Part shown: positions 23,816-31,231 of the stretch, piece by piece
Position numbering within the stretch: the first letter of the stretch is position 1
Layout: each line of letters begins with the position of its first letter
Assembly: GCA_019136515.1 (NCBI GenBank)
Contig: JAGVUB010000070.1
Coordinates: forward strand, 1 to 33,046
Reading direction: 5' to 3'
Length of the DNA: 33,046 nt
Origin: Verrucomicrobiota bacterium
Lineage (GTDB): Bacteria; Verrucomicrobiota; Verrucomicrobiia; Opitutales; Opitutaceae
The notes under the pieces: model-generated
Seen by the model: only the letters and a program-made list of their open reading frames with translations
Told to the model about the DNA's origin: nothing
Databases searched by the model: none
Translations under genes and position numbers: made by a program

Positions 23816-24481
23816 ATGAGACGCCTCGTACTATTCCTCGCGCTCGCCCCGCTGCTCACCTTCGCCGAACCAGCGCCCAAACTCGTCAACGAGGTCGCTG
23901 AGATAGATCAAATCGCCAACGACCTGATCGTCGCCACCACCAACATCGAACTCCCGGCCAACGAATCGGATCGCGCCCGCTACCTTTGGGATACATTCGC
24001 CAACAAACCGGAGGAGAAGCAGTTCGCCGGAATCACCACAAAAGACTGGCGAGCCAAATGGGACCGATTGGCCGGGCTACTCGTCAAGAAAGCTGCAGAA
24101 GCCTCCTTGGACTCAGAGAACCTACGGCTTTCGCTCAAGTCGCTCCGCCATGGACAAACCGAGATGACCATGGGCGTTCCTGTTCCCGCCATCCAGAGTA
24201 GCTGGGGCGATACGGATGAAACGAGGGAAGCCCACCGAAAGGAGCTGAATGCGGCGCGACAGCAAAGGTGGGCCGAGGTACTGCGAAATCCCGATGCTTG
24301 GCCGACATCAACAGCGACCGTGCCAGTCAGCGCATACCTCGCACATCATGCTGGCGGAGACTGCTGGATCATCATCAGCAAGTGGGAGAATGCCGCCCCA
24401 GAGCTAGCGCTCGGCCACATCCGGATCTGGGCCGTCGATTGCGCGACGCACAAAATCATCGGCTTCACCGGCTGCGACTGA
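23816..24481 (+). CDS. Exported protein of unknown function between the two ABC ATPase genes
   Basis: A 221-residue protein not recognised as any family. It begins with a signal peptide (MRRLVLFLALAPLLTFAEPAP; cleavage likely near residue 17). The mature part is polar and mostly helical with NELPANESDRARYLWDTF-like and ETREAHRKELNAARQQRWAEVL segments, and ends with a short beta part, WIIISKWENAAPELALGHIRIWAVD, and a final GCD. The start ATG at 23816 is 17 bp after the DppD-type gene. Base use is lower in GC than the two ATPase genes beside it. It has no evident link to peptide import and may be cargo. An AGCG repeat unit follows it directly. Confidence 0.7.
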   Translation: MRRLVLFLALAPLLTFAEPAPKLVNEVAEIDQIANDLIVATTNIELPANESDRARYLWDTFANKPEEKQFAGITTKDWRAKWDRLAGLLVKKAAEASLDSENLRLSLKSLRHGQTEMTMGVPVPAIQSSWGDTDETREAHRKELNAARQQRWAEVLRNPDAWPTSTATVPVSAYLAHHAGGDCWIIISKWENAAPELALGHIRIWAVDCATHKIIGFTGCD

Positions 24482-24488
24482 CCCTCTC

Positions 24489-24522
24489 CGAATTAGCGCC
24501 AATTAGCGTCCATTAGCGGTTT
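24489..24522. repeat. AGCG repeat, single arm (three ATTAGCG units)
   Basis: Three AATTAGCG/CATTAGCG units at about 10-bp spacing, equal to one arm of the elements at 931-1026 and 1432-1527. It stands 8 bp after the stop codon of the exported-protein gene. Confidence 0.75.
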
Positions 24523-24529
24523 CACCTAC

Positions 24530-24626
24530 CTCTTCATCCTCCGACCTTCCTTCCCTTCGTTCCCTTCTGTCGCCCTCCGTCTTCCGTCCGCCGTCCTCTG
24601 TCGTCTGTCCTCCGTCCTCCTTCCTC
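24530..24626. repeat. Degenerate pyrimidine tract directly upstream of the OppF gene
   Basis: About 95 bp of CCGTCTTC, CCGTCCTC and similar units that run right up to the ATG at 24627. No Shine-Dalgarno is possible in the leader. The same type of tract lies at 22655-22765. Confidence 0.75.
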
Positions 24627-25628
24627 ATGTCCGCCTCCGTCCCCGCCCCCCTCCTCTCGCTGCGCGGCGTGCAGACGCACTTTCCGGTGCAACGCGGGTT
24701 CGTGTTCCGGCGGCAGGTCGGCACGGTGAAGGCCGTCGACGGCGTCGACCTCGAACTGCGCCGCGGCGAGGTGCTCGGACTCGTCGGCGAGTCGGGCTGC
24801 GGCAAGTCCACCCTCGCGCGCACCATCCTCCAGCTCGTGCCGCCCACCGCCGGCACGGTCGTGTTCGAGGGCCAGAACCTCGCCGAGCTCGACGCCGCCG
24901 CGCTGCGCCGCGCGCGCCTCGGGTTGCAGATGGTCTTTCAGGACCCGTACGCCTCGCTCAACCCGCGCATGACGGTGTTCGACGCCCTCGCCGAGCCGCT
25001 CCGTGTCCACAAGATCGTGCCGCGCGCCGAGGTGCCCGCCCGCGTGACGGCGCTCATGGAGCGCGTCGGCCTCGCGCCGCGGTTTGCGAAGAAGTACCCG
25101 CACGAGTTCTCCGGCGGCCAACGCCAGCGCATCGCCATCGCCCGTGCGCTCGCCCTCGAGCCGCGCGTGATCGTGGCCGACGAACCTGTCTCCGCCCTCG
25201 ACGTGTCGATCCAGGCGCAGATCCTCAACCTCCTCGCGCAACTCGTCCGCGACCTCGGCCTGAGCCTGATCTTCATCTCGCACGACCTCTCCGTCGTGAA
25301 GCACCTCTCCGACCGCGTCGCCGTGATGTACCTCGGCAAGATTGTCGAGCACGGCCCCGCTGCCGCGGTGATCGAGCGGCCCGCGCACCCGTACACCCGC
25401 GCGCTCGTCAGCGCGATCCACGTGCCCGACCCGGCGCGCGAGAAAGCCCGCCAACGCCTCGTGCTCCCCGGCGACCCGCCCTCTCCGCTGAATCCGCCCG
25501 CCGGATGCGCCTTCCACCCGCGTTGTCCGTACGCCACCGAAGTGTGCCGCGCCGCCGTCCCGCCGCTCGCGCCGCAGCCCGACGGCCGCGAAGTCGCCTG
25601 CGTGCGGCTCGCCGAGATCAGCGCGTAG
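24627..25628 (+). CDS. Oligopeptide ABC transporter ATP-binding protein (OppF type)
   Basis: A 333-residue ATPase that pairs with the OppD-type protein to drive peptide uptake. Walker A is GESGCGKS at residues 54-61, the Q-loop is FQDPYASLNPR, the signature is FSGGQRQRI, Walker B is VIVADEPVSALD and the H-loop is FISHDLSVVKHL. The N-terminal HFPVQRGFVFRRQVGTVKAVDGV is an OppF hallmark, and the C-terminal GCAFHPRCPYATEVC segment is complete. The ATG at 24627 directly follows a pyrimidine tract. The last codons and the following 80 bp (25587-25697) are duplicated at 26538-26648. Confidence 0.95.
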   Translation: MSASVPAPLLSLRGVQTHFPVQRGFVFRRQVGTVKAVDGVDLELRRGEVLGLVGESGCGKSTLARTILQLVPPTAGTVVFEGQNLAELDAAALRRARLGLQMVFQDPYASLNPRMTVFDALAEPLRVHKIVPRAEVPARVTALMERVGLAPRFAKKYPHEFSGGQRQRIAIARALALEPRVIVADEPVSALDVSIQAQILNLLAQLVRDLGLSLIFISHDLSVVKHLSDRVAVMYLGKIVEHGPAAAVIERPAHPYTRALVSAIHVPDPAREKARQRLVLPGDPPSPLNPPAGCAFHPRCPYATEVCRAAVPPLAPQPDGREVACVRLAEISA

Positions 25629-25697
25629 CTGGACCGCGCAGCGGTTCAGCCATCTCTCTGTGGCGCCGTTCGCGCGAGTGGCGCCCCCACGGCACCA
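25587..25697. repeat. Direct repeat left copy: OppF 3' end plus trailer
   Basis: About 110 bp covering the last 13 codons of the OppF gene, its TAG stop and the trailer with AGCTGGACCGCGCAGCGG. The copy at 26538-26648 matches at roughly 85 percent of positions (my manual count) with one small indel. It includes the hairpin 25664-25683. Confidence 0.85.
25664..25683. repeat. GTGG-CGCC hairpin family, copy 2 (loop GCGC)
   Basis: Arms CGCCGTTC and GAGTGGCG pair, with two G-T pairs, around GCGC and are preceded by TGTGG. Related to 10801-10820 and 26615-26634 with compensating changes. Confidence 0.7.
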
Positions 25698-25923
25698 TCA
25701 AAACCCCTTAAAACGGCTACATCGAAAAACCTGGATCTGGACACGCTGCTGTGACGGCGCCTTATGTGCCGCCCTCCCTGCGTGTCTCACGAGGCTGTTG
25801 CCCGGAATGGCCGCATACTGCGTCGATCAGCGGGGAGGAGTTTCCGCCAACAAGAAAGCGCGCGCTGTTCCGAGGCGGATGCGCACCGACACCATCGCCG
25901 CCACGCACACTCCGGTCCCTTCC

Positions 25924-26536
25924 ATGAAAACCCCTGCGCCCACTCCTCCTCGCCGCCCTCGGCACCAACGGGCTTTCCGCCCAGACCGTATGGTCCTTCG
26001 GCAACACGATCTCCTATAACAATACCGCCGCCCCGGACTCCGCCTACCTCGGCGCTCCCGATTCACCCACCTCCGGCGGTGCCACCACGACCTGGGGCGG
26101 CATCGGCAATGGCATGGTCACCTACGACTTCGGCCCGAGCGGCTTCCTCAACCTCTCCGGCGCGGACATCGTCGTCTACGAGACCCAGTGGGGCAGCGAG
26201 GAGTCGAGCAGCGCCAACATTCTCGTGAGCCTCGACGGTATCAGCTACACTGACATCTCCACCTCGCGCTCGACCAGCATCCCCTCCATCGCAGGTGCGA
26301 CCGGACACTCCCTCACCTTCGCACGCAGCTACGATCTGTCCGCCTTCGGCGATCTGGCCCGCTATCTCCGGATCAGCGGCAACGTCACCGGAGCTCCTGG
26401 GCAGAGCAACAGCGGTGGCACGGGCTTTGACCTCGACGCCGTCGCTGTCGCGACGGCAATCCCCGAGCCATCGACCTATGCGGCGCTGCTCGGCGCCGCC
26501 ACGCTTGGTCTCGCCCTCTGGCGTCGGCGGCGCTGA
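25924..26536 (+). CDS. PEP-CTERM exported protein with a frame break in the signal peptide
   Basis: The open frame to the stop at 26534-26536 encodes an exported beta-rich protein: WSFGNTISYNN, VTYDFGPSGFLNLSGADIVVYETQWG, SLDGISYTDIS, then the PEP-CTERM tail AIPEPSTYAALLGAATLGLALWRRRR-type: a PEP motif, a hydrophobic helix and four arginines. Such tails are read by the exosortase system, which sorts proteins to the envelope. The signal peptide (LRPLLLAALGTNGLSAQ) is in this frame but has no ATG. An ATG-AAA-ACC at 25924 is one base out of phase, and dropping one C from the CCCC at 25931-25934 would join them. Otherwise translation could start only at 26114, without a signal peptide. This may be an error, decay or phase variation. 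The gene is flanked by duplicated OppF ends. Confidence 0.78.
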
Positions 26537-26537
26537 A

Positions 26538-26648
26538 CGCGACGTCGGCGGCGTGCGACTGGCGGAGATCGGCGCGTAGCTGGACCACGCAGCGGTTCAG
26601 CCCTCCCCTCGTGGCGCCGTTCGCGAGAACGGCGATCCCACGGCAACA
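26538..26648. repeat. Direct repeat right copy: remnant of the OppF 3' end
   Basis: Begins one base after the PEP-CTERM stop codon. Read in frame it gives RDVGGVRLAEIGA and a stop, matching REVACVRLAEISA and the stop of the OppF gene, and continues with the same trailer AGCTGGACCACGCAGCGG. It is therefore a fragment of an OppF gene, not a gene of its own. Confidence 0.85.
26615..26634. repeat. GTGG-CGCC hairpin family, copy 3 (loop GCGA)
   Basis: Perfect 8-bp arms CGCCGTTC and GAACGGCG around a GCGA loop, preceded by CGTGG. A second perfect hairpin GAGCTGCTC/GAGCAGCTC follows at 26667-26688. Confidence 0.75.
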
Positions 26649-26666
26649 CGCCCCCGCTCCGCGCCA

Positions 26667-26688
26667 GAGCTGCTCTCGCGAGCAGCTC
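26667..26688. repeat. Perfect 9-bp hairpin GAGCTGCTC/GAGCAGCTC
   Basis: Arms 26667-26675 and 26680-26688 with loop TCGC. There is no T-run afterwards. It is in the 147-bp spacer before the gluzincin gene. Confidence 0.6.
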
Positions 26689-26795
26689 CCCACTCGGAGG
26701 TGCCGTAGCAACGGCCCCCAGCCGCCCGCACCGTGCACGTCCACCGGTTGCGCCTTTGTCCCGCCGCCGTGCCACCTCATTGTGACTGTAACTCC

Positions 26796-28433
26796 ATGAC
26801 ACAGACACCGCGTCTCGTCTTCGCCGCAACCATCGCACTGGCCACCACCCTTCTCGCCTCCGCCGCCCCGCACTGGCGTGTGGTCGAGACACCGCACAGC
26901 CGGATTCTCTCCCAGCTTCCCGAGCAGGATACTGTCGAGCTCGCGCAGCAGTTCGAGCAGTTCACCGAGGCGGTCTCGCAGTTCATCGTCGTCGAGCCCG
27001 GTGCGCTCCAGCCGATCACCATCGTCGCCTTCGCCTCCGAGCGGGAGTTCAAGCCCTACTGGCCGCATATCGGTGGCAGCAAACAGCAGAAGGAAGCGGC
27101 CGGATTCTTCGCCCAGCCGGGCTACGGAGCCATCATCGGGCTCCGCGAGCTGTTCAGCGGCATGGCCAACGACGACTCGATGACGCGCCACGCCATCCTC
27201 CACGAGACCACCCACTGGATCACCAACGCCGCACGCGTCCAGGTGCCGCTCTGGCTCAGGGAGGGACTGGCAGAAACCTGCGCGACCGCCGAGTTCAACT
27301 CCGACCGCCTCGTGCTCGGTCAGCCGTTCAATCCGCTGGTGAAGGCGCTGCGCGCCAAGACGTGGATGCCCTACGACCAGCTGGCCGCCGTCACCCCGCG
27401 CGACCCGGAGTACAACGACAACAACCGCAACTCGCTCTTCTACGGGCAGGCCTGGCTGGTCACGCACCACCTGATCTTCGAGAAGGGTGCCGCCGGCATC
27501 GCCACCATCAACCAGCTCGCCGGCAACCACCCCGATCCGAAGGCCAACTTCGTCCGCGCGATCGGCCGGACGCCGGCGCAGCTCCAGGAAGATCTGCAGG
27601 ACTATCTCAAATACGGGCAGTTTTCCTTCCAGTCGCTACCGCGGTCCACCGCCCTCGCCGCCCTCAAAGCCGCGCCCGCCACGGAAGCACAGGTCGCGGT
27701 GGCGCTCGGGCGCCTCGCCTTCGCCGGCGCCAACTTCGAGCTCGCCCGCACCCAGGCCGAGAAGGCGCGGCAGGCGGCGCCCGCCACGCCCGAGCCCTAC
27801 GCGCTGCTTGCCGTCGTCGAGCGCCAGGCGAAGAACGTCCCTGCGGTCGCCGCGGCCACCGAGCGTGCCCTCGCTCTCCGTTCGCAGGATCCCGAGGTGT
27901 ATTTCCTCCGCGCCTGGAGTCTGGACCGGCTGGCCGAAGCCGCCGGCACTCCGGAGAAGAATGTGGCCGAGGTTGTCACCTGCCTCCGCCGCTCCATCGC
28001 CCTCGCTCCGCGCGCGCGCGACGCGCGGCTGGAGCACTCGCGCCGCGCACCGAAACTCGAGCCGCTCGCCGCCGAGGATGTCGCGCTGATCAGCGAAAGC
28101 CTCCGCCTGTTCCCCGAGGAGAGTTACCTGCTCGTCGGCCTCGCCCGCATCGCCCGGCTCTCCGGTAGCCATGCCGAGGCGGACAAGCTCCTCAACCACG
28201 TGCTGGCCGCACCGGACCGACTGCTGCCATGGCAACTCAACCAGTGCCAAAGTCTCCGCGTGGACTGGGATGTCCGAAGCCGGTGCGCCGAGATCGACGC
28301 GCTCACCACGGCCGGCCGCACTGCCGAGGCGCTCGCCGCCTGCGCCGAGCTGGAGAAGCAACAACTGCCCGGCTACCTCGCGCATCTCGTCACGCGCAGC
28401 AAGGAAACCGCCCGCGCCAAGGCCGCGCCATGA
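26796..28433 (+). CDS. Exported gluzincin-like metallopeptidase with TPR region
   Basis: A 545-residue protein with a signal peptide (MTQTPRLVFAATIALATTLLASAAP). The peptidase-like domain (about 25-275) has a zinc motif HETTH at residues 136-140 (HAILHETTHWI) and a likely third ligand E156 in WLREGLAE, the order found in gluzincins such as DUF1570-type proteins. From about 290 to 540 it is a helical TPR-like region (LGRLAFAGANFELARTQAEKARQ, PEPYALLAVVERQAKN, DPEVYFLRAWSLDRLAEA). It probably works in the periplasm or at the cell surface; the substrate is unknown. The ATG at 26796 is preferred as it starts the signal peptide. Its TGA is the first part of a GCTGAACGACT repeat. Confidence 0.83.
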   Translation: MTQTPRLVFAATIALATTLLASAAPHWRVVETPHSRILSQLPEQDTVELAQQFEQFTEAVSQFIVVEPGALQPITIVAFASEREFKPYWPHIGGSKQQKEAAGFFAQPGYGAIIGLRELFSGMANDDSMTRHAILHETTHWITNAARVQVPLWLREGLAETCATAEFNSDRLVLGQPFNPLVKALRAKTWMPYDQLAAVTPRDPEYNDNNRNSLFYGQAWLVTHHLIFEKGAAGIATINQLAGNHPDPKANFVRAIGRTPAQLQEDLQDYLKYGQFSFQSLPRSTALAALKAAPATEAQVAVALGRLAFAGANFELARTQAEKARQAAPATPEPYALLAVVERQAKNVPAVAAATERALALRSQDPEVYFLRAWSLDRLAEAAGTPEKNVAEVVTCLRRSIALAPRARDARLEHSRRAPKLEPLAAEDVALISESLRLFPEESYLLVGLARIARLSGSHAEADKLLNHVLAAPDRLLPWQLNQCQSLRVDWDVRSRCAEIDALTTAGRTAEALAACAELEKQQLPGYLAHLVTRSKETARAKAAP

Positions 28434-28460
28434 GCTGAACGACTCCGTCGTTCCGCTACG
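28432..28460. repeat. GCTGAACGACTCCGTCG repeat between two convergent stop codons
   Basis: The repeat AGCTGAACGACTCCGTCGTT fills the 22-bp gap between the gluzincin stop (28433) and the trmL stop (28456). Copies of the core lie at 15950-15966 and 19848-19864. Confidence 0.6.
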
Positions 28461-28947
28461 CTCCACCTGCGGCAACCGCCGATCCGCCCGGATACCCGAT
28501 CTGCCGCAGCGCCTCGAAGGTCGCGATGCCGGCCGCGGTCGAGAGGTTGAGCGAGCGCAGCTCGGTGTTGGCATGGGGGATCGTGATCCGCTGCTCCGGC
28601 CCGATCTCCTCATGGAGCCAGTCCGGCGCGCCCGAGCCCTCGTTGCCGAAGACCAGCCCGTCGCCATCCGCGTAGCGCACCGCCCAGAACGACTTCGCGC
28701 CTTTGGTCGTCAGCAGCCAGAGCCGCTGCGGGCGCACCGGGCTGGCCTTGAACTCCTCCCAGTTGCGGTGGTGATGCACGTCCAGCGAGTACCAGTAGTC
28801 CATGCCCGCCCGCCGCAAATGCCTGTCGGTGATGGTGAAACCCAGCGGGTGGATCAGGTGCAGCCGACAGCGCGTAATCGCGCACATCCGGCCGACATTG
28901 CCGGTGTTCTGCGGGATCTCGGGCTGGAAAAGGACGATGTGAATCAT
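28456..28947 (-). CDS. trmL: tRNA (cytidine(34)-2'-O)-methyltransferase
   Basis: A 163-residue SPOUT-class enzyme that methylates the 2'-O of the wobble nucleotide in tRNA-Leu isoacceptors, using S-adenosylmethionine. Signatures are the N-terminal IVLFQPEIPQNTGNVGRMCAIT (residues 4-25), the central LVFGNEGSGAPDWL (about 97-110), and the C-terminal knot IPHANTELRSLNLSTAAGIATFEALRQ, with the SLNLS motif that binds the cofactor. The start at 28947 (MIHIVLF) fits family length. It converges with the gluzincin gene and diverges from the response-regulator gene. Confidence 0.95.
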   Translation of the reverse strand: MIHIVLFQPEIPQNTGNVGRMCAITRCRLHLIHPLGFTITDRHLRRAGMDYWYSLDVHHHRNWEEFKASPVRPQRLWLLTTKGAKSFWAVRYADGDGLVFGNEGSGAPDWLHEEIGPEQRITIPHANTELRSLNLSTAAGIATFEALRQIGYPGGSAVAAGGA

Positions 28948-29067
28948 GTGTCAAAACCCGGAAGCGTTGGCGAGGCGGTCCGGGAATTGGGTTGTATGCC
29001 CCCCTGTCCAGCGAGTAGCAAAGCCGGACTTTCCCCACTCGTGAGTTCCACCGAATCCCCAGCCAAG

Positions 29068-29463
29068 ATGAAGAAGGTCCTCATCGTCGACGATGAGAAG
29101 TCGTTCACGGAGCTGCTCGCACAGATCCTCAACGACAACATGACCTGCCCGGTGGAATCCTACAATCGCCCGGCCGATGCGCTGAAGGCCATCCAGGCGG
29201 GCGAAGTCGGGGTGCTCGTCACCGATTACTACATGCCGGTGATGAACGGCATCGAACTGATCCGCAATTTGCAGCAGGCGCAGCCCACCGTGCCCGCCAT
29301 CCTGATCACCGGCCACAGCCTGAAGTTCGGCGAGGAGGAGATGAAGCGGCTGCCCTCGTTGAAGACCGTGCTCAACAAACCGTTCGGCTGGCGCCGCCTC
29401 GCCGACCTCCTGATCCAGCACTGGCCGGACGCCAATCCGCCCAAGATCAAGGAACCGTCCTGA
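29068..29463 (+). CDS. Single-domain response regulator (CheY-like receiver)
   Basis: A 131-residue receiver domain without an output domain. The acidic pocket is D8-D9 (VLIVDDE), the phosphate-accepting D53 (VLVTDYYMPVMNG), the conserved threonine is in ILITGHS and the lysine in LNKPFGWRRL near the end. A sensor kinase is not in the window, so the signal is unknown. Start at the ATG at 29068 (MKKVLIV); an upstream ATG at 28998 and a GTG at 29041 would add 23 and 9 residues of poor quality. It stands alone on the plus strand. Confidence 0.92.
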   Translation: MKKVLIVDDEKSFTELLAQILNDNMTCPVESYNRPADALKAIQAGEVGVLVTDYYMPVMNGIELIRNLQQAQPTVPAILITGHSLKFGEEEMKRLPSLKTVLNKPFGWRRLADLLIQHWPDANPPKIKEPS

Positions 29464-29549
29464 ACCGGGGTTCCCACCACGGCTGGAGGCGCTGCGCGGT
29501 GCCGCCCGCAGTTGCGGTGGGTGAACGTCTTCACATTCTCCGGCTACCG

Positions 29550-31144
29550 ATGTCGCCGCTCCGCCCGCTCCCGCTCCTCGTGCTCACCGTCCTCCTCGGC
29601 TTCGCCCTGCTGCCGCTGGGCTGCGGCCGCCGCGAGACCATCGCCGAAGCCGGCCGGCGCACCGGAACCCTCCACCTCGCGCTCAACTCCGAGCCCGGCG
29701 AGTTCGATCCGCAGCGCCAGATCAACATGGACCAGATGAGCGTCGCGCTCGCGCTCTTCGAGGGGCTCACTGCGCTCGACGAACGCACCTCCCGGCCCGT
29801 GCCCGCCGCCGCCGAACGCTGGGAAACCTCGGCCGACGGCCTCGTCTGGACCTTCCACCTCCGCCCCGGCCTGCGCTGGTCCGACGGCACGCCGCTCACC
29901 GCCGACGACTTCGTCTGGTCGTTGCGCCGCGCACTCTCGCCGACCTTGGCCTCCGAGTACGCCTACGTGCTCTACCCGATCCGCGGCGCCGAGGATTTCA
30001 ATGCCGGCCGCACCGCCGATCCCGCCGCACTCGGCCTGCGTGCCCTCGATTCCACGACACTCGAACTCACACTCGCGCGGCCCACCCCGCTGCTGCCCGC
30101 GATCCTCAGTCTGCCCGTGGCCTTCCCGGTCCCGCGCCAGGCGCTTGCCCGCGCCGCGGCCGCCGGCGACGAGCGCCGCTGGACGCCGAATGGTCGCCCA
30201 ACCGCCGCCTCGTCACCACCCGCACCCCGCACTTCCACGAGCCCGCGAAGCTCGCCGCCCTCGTTTTCCGGCCCTTCGACGCGGCCGCCGCCCAGGAGGC
30301 AGCCTTCCGCACCGGCCAGCTCCACCTCACCGCCGATCTGCCGGCCACGCGCATCGCCCACTACCGCGCGCAGCAGCCGCAGGTCCTCCGCACCGAACCC
30401 GTGCTCGAGGCGAACTTTCTGCGCTTCAATACCACGCGGCCGCCCTTCACCGACACCCGCGTGCGCCGCGCCTTCGCTCTCGCGATCGACCGCCCAGCGC
30501 TCGTCGCATCCATCACCCGCGGAGGCCAGGCGCCCGGCTTCGCGCTCACGCCGTCGGGACTTCCCGGTTACCCCCCTCCCGCCGGCCCCGGCCACGACCC
30601 CGCCACCGCGCGCCGCCTGCTCGCCGAGGCCGGTTTCCCCGACGGCCGCAACTTCCCCGCGGTCGAGGCGATCACGTTTTCCGCCGACCAGAACCAGAAG
30701 GTTCTCGAGGCACTCCAGCAGATGTGGAGCCACGAACTCGGCGTCACCGTCACGCTCGCACCGAAGGAGAAGAACGTCTGGATCGCCGACGAGCGCCGGC
30801 TCGCCTACGACCTTTCCCTCGCCCGCTGGATCGCCGACTACGCCGACCCGGTCGCCTTCCTCGAGCTCTTCCTCGCCGGCGGCGGCAACAACGCCACCGG
30901 CTGGGCCGATCCCGAGTACGACCGCCTCCTGCGCGCTGCCGCCGCAGAGTCCGATCCGGCCCGCCGCAACACGCTCTTCCGCGACGCCGAGGAGCGGTTG
31001 CTCGCCGCCGCCCCCGTCGCCCCGCTCTACCACGGCGCGCGCTCCTACCTCGTCGACCCGGCGGTGCGCGGCTGGGAGCCGGCCCTGCTCGGTTTCCACC
31101 GTTACCAGCACCTGTCGCTCGAAGACGAACCACCCACACGGTAA
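29550..31144 (+). pseudogene. Peptide-binding lipoprotein (OppA/DppA-like, SBP_bac_5), frame broken near 30180
   Basis: The coding frame for an extracytoplasmic peptide-binding lipoprotein of an ABC importer. The N-terminus (29550) has a lipoprotein signal with LPLG-C25, then GTLHLALNSEPGEFDPQ and WTFHLRPGLRWSDGTPLTADDFVWSLRR, the usual SBP_bac_5 opening. At about 30180, after GDERRW, the frame changes to one beginning LDAEWSPNRRL and runs on to the C-terminal half (FNTTRPPFTDTRVRRAFALAIDR, WIADYADPVAFLELFL) and the stop at 31144. The stretch usually ending in a GPY/GPF-type turn before the EW motif is missing, so the lesion is probably a deletion and not a single-base shift. The two ATPase genes upstream may be its former partners. 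It may be inactive or an assembly fault. Confidence 0.82.
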
Positions 31145-31231
31145 ACCGCCGGTGATTCCGCCGCCACTCTGCCTCCGGACTCGTCTCCGCCGCCCGTTCC
31201 CGTTCATCTCTCCGCGCCGCCCATCCCCACC

